Shown in pieces: positions 1-5,618 of a stretch of DNA of 9,345 nucleotides. The position numbers were made by a program, and so were the translations under genes. The DNA lies in contig DAOWBJ010000041.1 in the NCBI GenBank assembly GCA_030634125.1, forward strand, positions 1-9,345, read 5' to 3'. This DNA is from Victivallales bacterium (GTDB lineage: Bacteria; Verrucomicrobiota; Lentisphaeria; Victivallales; Victivallaceae). The stretch's first letter is position 1; each line of letters opens with the position of its first letter. The notes under the pieces were generated by a model. That model ran no database searches. It was not told the origin of the DNA and saw only the letters and a list, made by a program, of their open reading frames with translations.

Positions 1-48
1 CATAACAAAACTTACACACTGCGTTAAATGTAAACGGGACATATTTAA

Positions 49-2085
49 ATGAGTCTTTTCAATTTAGTATCTGATTTCAAACCGACAGGTGATCAGCCGG
101 AAGCGATTAAAGCCTTGCTGGACGGTTTCAAAAAGGGTGAGGAATACCAGACTTTGCTCGGCGTAACCGGCTCTGGCAAAACTTTTACTCTGGCGAACGT
201 TATTTCCAAACTTGACCGTCCGGTTCTGGTTTTGTCCCATAATAAAACCCTGGCGGCACAGCTTTATAGTGAATTTAAATCTTTTTTCCCGGATAACGCG
301 GTTGAATATTTTATCAGTTATTACGATTATTATCTGCCGGAATCATATATCCCGCAAACTGATACATATATCGCTAAAGACGCCAGTATCAATGAGAATA
401 TTGAAAAACTGCGTCTGGCGGCGACGACTTCGCTTCTTGAGCGCAAAGATGTAATTGTCGTCGCGAGTGTTTCCTGTATTTACGGCTTGGGTTCACCAGC
501 CGATTACGCGGAAATGTGTGTTAATTTAAAAGTCGGCGATAAGGTTAACCGCAATGATTTACTGCGCGACCTGGTGCAGATTCAATACGAACGCAATGAC
601 TTTGCGCCTGAAAAAGGTCAGTTCAGGGTGCGCGGGGATTGCGTGGATGTTTTTGAACCGCAGCGTGAAGAATTTGTCAGAATAGAATTCTGGGGCGACG
701 AAATAGAAAATCTAACCCGTTACATGAGTCTCAGCGGAAAAGTTAAAAATACTGCCGGCGAAGTCATGTTTTTCCCATGTAAACATTTTGTTACGCCGCC
801 CGAAAGAATCGAAAACGCGGTTGCGCAGATTACTGCTGAAATGAAAGAACAAGTTGCGATGTTTGAAAGCAGAGGTCTTTTAGTTGAGGCGCAGCGTATT
901 TATCAGCGCGTAATGTATGACGTTGAGATGATGCGTGAAATAGGCTATTGCAGCGGCGTTGAAAATTATTCAATGTATTTATCCGAACGCAAAGGTGGAT
1001 CGCGCCCCTTTTGCCTTTTTGACTTTTTCCCGGATGATATGCTGACTGTTATTGACGAATCCCATGTAACTTTGCCTCAATTGCGGGCGATGTATAAGGC
1101 TGACCGCAGCCGGAAAACGACTCTGGTTGAACATGGTTTCCGTTTGCCGTCGGCTCTTGAAAACCGTCCTTTAAAATTTTCTGAGTTCGAAAAAATTCAT
1201 GGGGATACAGTTTTTATGTCGGCAACGCCGAGTGATTATGAGATTGAACACAGCGGCTTTCCCGTGGAACAGCTTATTCGTCCGACCGGGCTGCTTGATC
1301 CTGAAATTGAGATTCGCCAGCTTGATGGGCAGGTCGATGACGTTATCGCCGAAGTCCGTGAAGCCGCCGCTAAGAGTGAACGTGTTATTATTACCACTTT
1401 GACTAAGAAGAGTTCGGAACGTCTTTCGGATTATTTGCGTGATTTGGGTATCAAATCAAATTATCTGCATTCAGGATTGGATGCTTTGGAACGGGTGAGG
1501 GTTTTATCAGCTTTGCGGGCAGGGGAATTTGATTGTCTGATCGGGATTAATCTTTTGCGTGAGGGCATTGACCTGCCGGAAGTCGCGCTGGTCGCGATTC
1601 TGGACGCGGACAAAGAGGGTTTCCTGCGTTCCGGCAAAGCTTTGCTGCAGGTCGCGGGCAGGGCGGCGAGAAACGTTGAGGGGCGCGTTATTCTATATGG
1701 TGATAAAATTACTCCCAGTATGAAGACCTTGATAAAAACGTCTAAGCAGCATCGCAAAAAACAGGGAATTTATAATCAGAAGAACAATATCATTCCGCAA
1801 ACGATCAAAAAATCGCATCGGGTTACCATAAACGAAGCGGTCGCGCCGGGCAAAAATAAAAAATATTCATATTCAGATGTTGCCGGTTCAGTCTTTGGAG
1901 CGGAGGAAGAGTCCGCGGTTTATGGTTCAGTGAGCCATAAGAACCTCAACGAGGAAGAAATGCAGGAATTAATTTTCGAGCTCGAAACCGAAATGATGGA
2001 TGCCGCCGAAAAAATGGAATTTGAACGAGCCGCGAGCCTGCGCGATAAAATCAAAAAGTTTTCCGCCGACCGTTTTGTGAAATGA
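49..2085 (+). CDS. uvrB: UvrABC system protein B (excision repair helicase)
   Basis: This 678-residue protein is UvrB, the damage-verifying ATPase of nucleotide excision repair. It is loaded on DNA by UvrA and recruits UvrC for dual incision in the cytoplasm. The length is normal for the family. Visible motifs in order: Walker A GVTGSGKT (38-45); the damage-probing beta-hairpin beginning YYDYYLPESY (91-100); Walker B DESH (336-339); MSATP (390-394); NLLREGIDLP (501-510); arginine-finger motif QVAGRAARN (534-542); and the C-terminal UVR domain that contacts UvrC (about 637-671, ending SLRDKIKKF). The ATG is chosen because the N-terminus MSLFNLVSDFKPTGDQPEAI matches the family start. The ribosome site is weak (GGGA about 9 nt upstream). 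Only 48 bp of upstream sequence is present, so any SOS operator may lie partly outside. No gene follows closely; a possible terminator lies about 80 bp downstream. No damage to the frame is seen. Confidence 0.98.
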   Translation: MSLFNLVSDFKPTGDQPEAIKALLDGFKKGEEYQTLLGVTGSGKTFTLANVISKLDRPVLVLSHNKTLAAQLYSEFKSFFPDNAVEYFISYYDYYLPESYIPQTDTYIAKDASINENIEKLRLAATTSLLERKDVIVVASVSCIYGLGSPADYAEMCVNLKVGDKVNRNDLLRDLVQIQYERNDFAPEKGQFRVRGDCVDVFEPQREEFVRIEFWGDEIENLTRYMSLSGKVKNTAGEVMFFPCKHFVTPPERIENAVAQITAEMKEQVAMFESRGLLVEAQRIYQRVMYDVEMMREIGYCSGVENYSMYLSERKGGSRPFCLFDFFPDDMLTVIDESHVTLPQLRAMYKADRSRKTTLVEHGFRLPSALENRPLKFSEFEKIHGDTVFMSATPSDYEIEHSGFPVEQLIRPTGLLDPEIEIRQLDGQVDDVIAEVREAAAKSERVIITTLTKKSSERLSDYLRDLGIKSNYLHSGLDALERVRVLSALRAGEFDCLIGINLLREGIDLPEVALVAILDADKEGFLRSGKALLQVAGRAARNVEGRVILYGDKITPSMKTLIKTSKQHRKKQGIYNQKNNIIPQTIKKSHRVTINEAVAPGKNKKYSYSDVAGSVFGAEEESAVYGSVSHKNLNEEEMQELIFELETEMMDAAEKMEFERAASLRDKIKKFSADRFVK

Positions 2086-2165
2086 AAAATGCTTCTGCCG
2101 CCAAAGTAACAAATAAGTTTTTGTGATTGACTCGTTACTCTGTATTCCCATCCTTTTTTGCGTAT

Positions 2166-2205
2166 AACCTTCAGTTTAGTGATATCACTATTTGGTTGTT
2201 TTTTT
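2166..2205 (+). terminator. Possible Rho-independent terminator after uvrB
   Basis: A perfect 14-bp palindrome TAGTGATATCACTA (2177-2190) is bracketed by AACC (2166-2169) and GGTT (2194-2197). It is followed by seven T residues (2199-2205). The stem is AT-rich and the outer arms pair only across an internal loop, so it is a weak terminator at best. Its position about 80 bp after the uvrB stop, and just before a new promoter, supports the call. Confidence 0.4.
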
Positions 2206-2215
2206 GCGAATTGCC

Positions 2216-2244
2216 TTGAATTATAAACCTGTATGGTGTATAGT
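2216..2244 (+). promoter_or_regulatory. Promoter A (TTGAAT-17-TATAGT)
   Basis: A sigma-70-type promoter is visible: -35 TTGAAT (2216-2221), a 17-bp spacer and -10 TATAGT (2239-2244). The spacer carries the dyad TAAACC-N5-GGTGTA, shared exactly with promoter B at 4944-4971. The transcript would run into the decayed ORF at 2351-2562 and possibly on to the zinc-ribbon genes from 2712. Confidence 0.6.
2224..2240 (+). promoter_or_regulatory. Putative operator A (TAAACC-N5-GGTGTA dyad)
   Basis: This is a 17-bp imperfect inverted repeat with half-sites TAAACC and GGTGTA (the ideal partner of GGTGTA is TACACC). It sits between the -35 and -10 boxes of promoter A, where a bound repressor would block RNA polymerase. 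The same half-sites with the same 5-bp gap occur at 4951-4967 next to an XRE regulator gene, which is the likeliest ligand. Both half-sites and the downstream GTATAGTG context are identical in the two copies. Confidence 0.55.
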
Positions 2245-2350
2245 GGTTGTGAGTTGCAATTCGGGTGATTAATTTTTTCTGTTTTTAGTCGCTCCTGTGA
2301 AGATAAGTCAATTGTCTATATTTTGCTTAAACTTAGTATGGTATACGATA

Positions 2351-2562
2351 ATTGAAGGAACAAAATTGTATAAATCCTGTAAGGAAAGGGGAGTTAATAG
2401 GCACTTGCCTGTATAAGTGCGCGGTAGCATTTTCGCAAGGGGCATATAGTCTAATCCAAGATGGAATAACATCTATCAAAATGGCTGAAATGTCGGGATA
2501 CTTCCTGAGTGAGGACACCTTTTTTTGATCCAGCTGGAAACCGTATCGCTTTACAAAGCTAA
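2351..2562 (+). pseudogene. Decayed small ORF A, homologous to the relic at 5014-5213
   Basis: No intact gene is present, but three consecutive frames join into one protein-like reading. The pieces are: 2351-2413 (contains KLYKSCKERGVNR, ends in TAA 2414); 2415-2526 in the next frame (contains AYSLIQDGITSIKMAEMSG, ends in TGA 2526); and 2527-2562 (DPAGNRIALQS, stop TAA 2560). The second break lies in a run of seven T (2520-2526), so one extra T would explain it. The first codon is ATT where the homologous ORF at 5014 has ATG. Both relics share E-x2-KLY-x3-KE[KR]G[VI] and then C-x5-8-A-x2-[LV]IQ-x2-I-x-S-x-K-x2-E. The size and helix-rich pattern would fit a small Cro-like DNA-binding protein, which is inference. 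A single open frame with a TTG start (2352-2528) also exists, so expression of a 58-residue product cannot be excluded. Confidence 0.5.
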
Positions 2563-2711
2563 TGTTAATGAAAAATGATTAAAATGGTGATGCTCCCGCA
2601 ATTTACGGTTAAAGCAAAGTTATTAACAAAAAAAGAATCAAAACTTTTGCAATTGGCTCTGTTATTTTAAGGTCTTTTTGTAGAATTCAAAAATATTGAG
2701 GAGATTTTTAT

Positions 2712-2951
2712 ATGTATGAAGAAATTATTATAACGTGTCCGGAATGCGACACTCAATTTTATGCCCCCCGTGAGTACTGTGGAGGAATAGTGGACTGTAC
2801 TGAATGCGGCTCGGCTTTTGAAATCATAGCCCTTCCTGAGGACAATATAAAAAAGGCCGATATTGCTCAACCGGAACATGACGATACAATAGTAATATCC
2901 AGAAGCGATATTGGAATGATTCCCGAACTGGATGATGTTAAAATTAAGTAA
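2712..2951 (+). CDS. Small zinc-ribbon protein, paralogue of the next gene
   Basis: This 79-residue protein begins with a ribbon carrying two CxxC knuckles (Cys 9/12 and 29/32) plus Cys 23, as in zinc ribbons that fold around one metal ion. An acidic linker follows, and the chain ends with SRSDIGMIPELDD (63-75). The neighbouring 210-residue protein carries the same ribbon at the same residue numbers and the same closing motif (SRSGIGMIPEIDD), so this gene looks like a copy of its N-terminal third without the membrane part. No signal peptide or membrane helix is present. A strong ribosome site GAGGAG lies 8 nt before the ATG. Function is unknown. Zinc ribbons of this kind often head membrane or regulatory proteins, so it may compete with or pair with its neighbour, which is speculation. 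Confidence 0.8.
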   Translation: MYEEIIITCPECDTQFYAPREYCGGIVDCTECGSAFEIIALPEDNIKKADIAQPEHDDTIVISRSDIGMIPELDDVKIK

Positions 2952-3062
2952 TGCCACTCATCATTATAGATAACAGCGTAGAAAAGATTGTATATCTTTT
3001 GCAGTGCTATGCGAATATGTGAACTTTATAAATTAGCAATGACAAATTTGGAGACCTTTAAT

Positions 3063-3695
3063 ATGTCTAAAGAAATCAATATATCATGTCCGGCATGTAA
3101 TGTTGCCTTTTGTGTTCCTGTTGAATTTTGCGGCGAAACAGCGGAATGCGATGAATGCGGAGAAATGTTTAAAATTCAATATCCTGATGAAAAACCTGGA
3201 GACAATCTAAAAAACACAGATACCGGATCTGTTGGTAATGATATCATAAAGGCAACGCATACTGTAAAACTGTCCCGGTCTGGAATTGGAATGATTCCTG
3301 AGATTGATGATGGTTTCCAATTTGGAACTCCTCATCCTTCTGCGGTAAACGCTCCTGCCAGGCCTAAGCCGGCCGCTTCAAAAAAAGCTCCTGAAAAACC
3401 AATAAGATGTCCTGGGTGGATACAGATTGACATAAAAGAACCAGAAAAAATTATTGGACTGAAAGAAGACATTAGTTATCTCTGGAGGGTTCCACTTATG
3501 ATTTGTATACCAGTAATTTTCGGCGTAATTCTAGCTCATTTTGGTAGCATGTTGATAGTGATCGCACTTGTCTTTGTTATAACAGGCATTGTTTTTGCAA
3601 TTGCGGGCAAGAGTCAAAAAGCATTAATAGTAACTAACCAGAGATCTATTTTTATTATTGATAGGACAAAAATAGAAGTCAAAAACTTATTATGA
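3063..3695 (+). CDS. Zinc-ribbon membrane protein with PH-like C-terminal start
   Basis: This 210-residue protein has a zinc ribbon (Cys 9/12 and 29/32; additional Cys 17 and 23), the motif SRSGIGMIPEIDD (71-83) and a Pro/Ala/Lys-rich linker (about 90-115). Two membrane helices follow (about 142-164 and 164-183), then a strand-rich tail starting ALIVTNQRSIFIID (187-200). The TNQR tail after two helices is typical of the start of bacterial PH-like domains (bPH families), but the chain stops ten residues later. The ATG at 3063 is chosen because GGAG lies 9 nt upstream and the paralogue at 2712 begins at the same point. A TTG-initiated extension to 2988 would add 25 residues with no homology. 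The stop overlaps the next start (ATGA), which indicates translational coupling or a split gene. The precise function is unknown. Confidence 0.78.
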   Translation: MSKEINISCPACNVAFCVPVEFCGETAECDECGEMFKIQYPDEKPGDNLKNTDTGSVGNDIIKATHTVKLSRSGIGMIPEIDDGFQFGTPHPSAVNAPARPKPAASKKAPEKPIRCPGWIQIDIKEPEKIIGLKEDISYLWRVPLMICIPVIFGVILAHFGSMLIVIALVFVITGIVFAIAGKSQKALIVTNQRSIFIIDRTKIEVKNLL

Positions 3696-4318
3696 ATGAA
3701 TATGAACTTAGTTTAGACAATATCTTTTTTTTCGATGTACAAATTGCCGGGAGTCACGGTAAGGAGTTTATTACTTCAATTGTCTGGCTGCATAATTTTC
3801 AATGGGGCTCGTGGACAAGAAGGGTGGATAGCAATGAGTCTCTAATCAGACATTGGAAAAACTCAGATGCGGTTGTTTCTTTTGATCAAAAAAAAATTAT
3901 CATGTCGCTTATGAAGTTACAATTTGGTTTGAAAAATGATAGCTATATTAATCTTGCCCTCTATTGCGATGATCATTTAATCAATATTGCTGAAGAAGTT
4001 GGTATTGACTATCCTGCGGAATTAGATGACTTTGAGGAAGCAAATTCAAAAAAATTATGGATTGAGTTTATAAAAGGCAATGAGTCTGCTTTAGAATCAA
4101 GACACTTTTTCAGTGCTTGGAATACGAATTTGATTTATCAACTTTTCTTTAAGATCTGCGGAGATCCTGTTCCCCATAATGTTTGCATTCCATGGGCACT
4201 GGAAAAAACTCCCAAAAAATTAAAAGTTAAGAAGCAAAAAATCGAAATGCATAAAGAGGATTTGTATAAAAAGCTCAAAGAGACCCATGATTTTTCAAAC
4301 CCCTACGACAATATATGA
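3692..4318 (+). CDS. Hypothetical protein coupled to the zinc-ribbon membrane gene
   Basis: This 208-residue protein is soluble by appearance, with no signal peptide or membrane helix, and I do not recognise the full-length family. The first residues, NEYELSLDNIFFFDVQIAG (2-20), look like the continuation of a PH-like fold, with a Y-x-L-x2-x-x-I pattern following a TNQR strand. The preceding gene ends with exactly such a strand. The rest is mixed helix and strand with many aromatic residues (WLHNFQWGSW, 32-41) and ends in a Lys-rich segment (172-196). It overlaps the preceding stop by four bases and has no ribosome site of its own, so its translation must depend on termination of, or a frameshift from, the upstream gene. 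The reading frame is -1 relative to that gene and is open back to 3665. Confidence 0.72.
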   Translation: MNEYELSLDNIFFFDVQIAGSHGKEFITSIVWLHNFQWGSWTRRVDSNESLIRHWKNSDAVVSFDQKKIIMSLMKLQFGLKNDSYINLALYCDDHLINIAEEVGIDYPAELDDFEEANSKKLWIEFIKGNESALESRHFFSAWNTNLIYQLFFKICGDPVPHNVCIPWALEKTPKKLKVKKQKIEMHKEDLYKKLKETHDFSNPYDNI

Positions 4319-4398
4319 GCCAACTATCGCTCCATATCTTGTGAAATAATATAAAAAATCCTCATGACAACAAATATGTTGACCCTTCGTGTGATTGA

Positions 4399-4833
4399 CT
4401 AGCTCTCTGTATCCTGCTTTTTTGTACCTTTTGTTACGTCAACAAGCATCTCAATTTCTTTTTTACGCACAAATCTAATTACGGCAGTTTTGGTCATCGG
4501 GTTTAATTTTCGAAAATCTTCAAGTAATATTTGTTCACCAACAGTGATAGCGGTAAGGTCTGTGTCAACTAATTGTTTTAATGGATTATTGATTCCCGTT
4601 TTCGCGTAAATTAACTTATTTGCCAGATTTTGCTTTTCTTGTGGAGTTAAATATTTATCTAAAAAAGTTAAAATAGCGTCAAAGCAATCACGGCTTGGAG
4701 TTTTCCTGCTGGTAATTATACTGGAAACATATTGACGAGATACATTTAGCGTGTCAGCAAGTTCCGAGTGCTTTAAATTGTATTTTTGCAATAATATCTT
4801 GAGGTAGTTTCCAAAATGTTGATTGTTGTCCAT
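4399..4833 (-). CDS. XRE-family helix-turn-helix transcriptional regulator
   Basis: This 144-residue protein has an N-terminal Cro/C1-type HTH domain (about 10-60): helix NYLKILLQKYNL, then HSELADTLNVSRQYVSSII (22-40), where SRQYVSSIITSRKTPS (32-47) is the recognition-helix region. The C-terminal half is helical and resembles the dimerisation part of phage-repressor-like XRE proteins (LLEDFRKLNPMTKTAVIRF, 103-121). No Ser/Lys autoprotease site is seen. The ATG at 4833 is preferred over a GTG five codons upstream at 4848, which has no ribosome site; AGGTG lies 12 nt before the ATG, a longish gap. The gene is divergent from promoter B (4944-4971), whose spacer carries a dyad also found at 2224-2240, and the half-site GGTGTATAG recurs in this gene's own leader. 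It is therefore probably a local repressor with two target promoters and possible self-control. The target assignment is inference. Confidence 0.88.
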   Translation of the reverse strand: MDNNQHFGNYLKILLQKYNLKHSELADTLNVSRQYVSSIITSRKTPSRDCFDAILTFLDKYLTPQEKQNLANKLIYAKTGINNPLKQLVDTDLTAITVGEQILLEDFRKLNPMTKTAVIRFVRKKEIEMLVDVTKGTKKQDTES

Positions 4834-4840
4834 CTTTTTT

Positions 4841-4849
4841 CTATACACC
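4841..4849 (-). promoter_or_regulatory. Third copy of GGTGTATAG in the XRE leader
   Basis: Read on the minus strand, GGTGTATAG lies just upstream of the XRE start, inside the predicted 5' leader. It matches the right half of operators A and B including the first -10 bases, but no good left half-site is found at the 5-bp gap. It could be a weak autoregulatory half-site, or its GGTG may simply serve as the ribosome site. Confidence 0.35.
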
Positions 4850-4884
4850 TGTTAATTTATCATTTTTTTTACCATTAAAGCTAA

Positions 4885-4913
4885 AGTATAGATGATTTTT
4901 TTCAAAAAAGCAA
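4885..4913 (-). promoter_or_regulatory. Promoter of the XRE gene (TTGCTT-17-TATACT)
   Basis: On the minus strand, -35 TTGCTT (4913-4908) and -10 TATACT (4890-4885) are separated by 17 bp. Transcription would start near 4878, giving a leader of about 45 nt. The promoter is back-to-back with promoter B, and operator B lies about 38 bp upstream of this -35, a place where bound protein could repress the divergent promoter without blocking this one. Confidence 0.6.
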
Positions 4914-4943
4914 CTTTTTTTGTTATTATTTTTTAAATTCTTC

Positions 4944-4971
4944 TTGACAGTAAACCCATAAGGTGTATAGT
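4944..4971 (+). promoter_or_regulatory. Promoter B (TTGACA-16-TATAGT)
   Basis: A consensus -35 TTGACA (4944-4949) and -10 TATAGT (4966-4971) are separated by 16 bp. The block TAAACC-N5-GGTGTATAGTG is the same as in promoter A, with different bases only in the N5 gap. Downstream lie the decayed ORF at 5014-5213 and the closely spaced genes 5250-6302, which may still be transcribed from here. Confidence 0.68.
4951..4967 (+). promoter_or_regulatory. Putative operator B (TAAACC-N5-GGTGTA dyad)
   Basis: This is the second copy of the 17-bp dyad, again placed between the -35 and -10 boxes. It lies in the intergenic region of the divergent XRE gene, the classic position for the binding site of a locally encoded repressor. 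The exact half-sites and spacing are shared with 2224-2240. Confidence 0.6.
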
Positions 4972-5013
4972 GCCCCCTTGAATTAATAATCGAAGAAAGT
5001 ATTTTTTGAAGAA

Positions 5014-5213
5014 ATGGAAGAAATAAAATTGTATAATATTCTCAAAGAGAAAGGTATTGAAAAGTGGCAATAAATATGCAATAATCCGCCTCAAACAGCA
5101 TGTGATGTAATTCAAAAACAAATAAAATCTGCTAAAGTGTCCCGGAGATAGAAATCTCTCCTAAAGGTAGATTTGTTTTTATAAGTGAAAAAAAACCTTA
5201 TAGGTTGACATGA
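5014..5213 (+). pseudogene. Decayed small ORF B, divergent partner of the XRE gene
   Basis: An ATG at 5014 begins MEEIKLYNILKEKGIEKWQ and meets an in-frame TAA at 5071. The same frame continues with ICNNPPQTACDVIQKQIK and on to 5151. A switch at a repeated GT (5137-5140) joins it to VPEIEISPKGRFVFISEK and onwards, ending TGA 5211-5213. One stop and one 2-base slip thus separate this stretch from a protein of about 66 residues. Its first half aligns with the relic at 2351-2562 (7 of 17 identities around KLY-x3-KE[KR]G[VI], by eye) and its middle aligns as well (C, Q, A, IQ, I, S, K, E conserved). The position opposite an XRE repressor, with a shared operator, is that of a Cro-like gene, but no HTH can be proved from the relic. 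Confidence 0.5.
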
Positions 5214-5249
5214 AGTGAGTCAGCAACAGGAGGATGGAAAATCGGAGTT

Positions 5250-5465
5250 ATGACAATCGGAGAAAAAAATATTTTTGCCGCAGTTTTAAATTTTTTGCGA
5301 AATAATGATTTAATTTCGAAAGAAGCTCTAGACGAAGCTTTTGAAAAATTGAGACTGCCTCAAGAATACAAAGAAATTTGTGAAGATAATGTTATTGATT
5401 TTACGGGAGGAACCCAATATATGCAACAGGAGTTTGCAGAGTTAAATAAATTACAAGACAGTTAA
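5250..5465 (+). CDS. Hypothetical 71-aa helical protein
   Basis: This small acidic protein is mostly alpha-helical: IFAAVLNFLRNNDL (8-21), then SKEALDEAFEKLR (23-35), then a Gln/Glu-rich tail (MQQEFAELNKLQ, 58-69). There is no signal peptide or membrane segment, and I do not recognise a family. The start is slightly uncertain. GGAG lies only 2 nt before this ATG and a better AGGAGG (5228-5233) lies 16 nt upstream, but no other in-frame start exists after the TGA at 5211. It is the first intact gene downstream of promoter B and is followed within 30 bp by a one-helix peptide gene, so an operon with it and the methyltransferase is likely. Confidence 0.62.
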   Translation: MTIGEKNIFAAVLNFLRNNDLISKEALDEAFEKLRLPQEYKEICEDNVIDFTGGTQYMQQEFAELNKLQDS

Positions 5466-5495
5466 TTGCAAAATATAAAAACAGGGATGAATAAA

Positions 5496-5600
5496 ATGGA
5501 TTTTGATTTGATTTTTTTAGCGGGGTATTCTGTTATTTTAGTTTTAATAATTTTGTATGGAATTTTGATGTATAGCATGGGAAATATAATCTTAAATTGA
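5496..5600 (+). CDS. 34-aa single-span membrane peptide
   Basis: This short ORF encodes a peptide that is almost entirely one hydrophobic helix (LIFLAGYSVILVLIILYGIL, residues 5-24), with Asp 2 and Asp 4 before it and an uncharged tail ending in IILN. AGGG (5483-5486) lies 9 nt before the chosen ATG; an in-frame ATG at 5487 would add three residues (MNK) but overlaps that site. It sits between the 71-aa gene (30 bp upstream) and the methyltransferase gene (18 bp downstream) on the same strand, as an operon member would. Small hydrophobic peptides of this size can be membrane regulators, type I-like toxins or holin-like, but nothing decides between these. Confidence 0.5.
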   Translation: MDFDLIFLAGYSVILVLIILYGILMYSMGNIILN

Positions 5601-5618
5601 TAAAAAAAGGATAATGAG

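Noticed and set aside
1461..1757. Minus-strand 98-codon ORF inside uvrB
   Set aside because: Shadow of the strongly conserved uvrB helicase motifs on the other strand.
2333..2518. Minus-strand ORF of 61 codons with GTG start and AAGGTG upstream
   Set aside because: It is antisense to the decayed ORF A, whose plus-strand reading shows homology with a second locus. The minus-strand product resembles nothing and has no promoter.
2400..2545. Structured non-coding RNA ending in a T-run
   Set aside because: Small hairpins exist (GCACTT/AAGTGC, GATG/CATC) and seven T follow, but the stem before the T-run is poor and the stretch aligns codon-wise with the relic at 5014-5213. It was checked against features of 6S, RNase P, tmRNA and SRP RNA, and none fit.
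2575..2670. 31-codon ORF (MIKMVMLPQF... to LLF)
   Set aside because: No ribosome site, no neighbour-like composition and no recognisable motif; too short to support.
3677..3690. Canonical -1 slippery heptamer at the 3695 overlap
   Set aside because: The sequence reads C AAA AAC in frame rather than A AAA AAC, so tandem slippage would mispair; no clear downstream pseudoknot was seen.
4933..5121. Minus-strand 62-codon ORF across promoter B
   Set aside because: It covers a consensus promoter and the plus-strand relic; composition is Phe/Leu-rich as expected from AT-rich antisense.
5234..5305. 23-codon ORF at ATGG directly behind AGGAGG
   Set aside because: The ribosome site abuts the start with no gap and the frame overlaps the 71-aa gene; the product is basic and low in information. 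A leader peptide cannot be excluded but is not supported.
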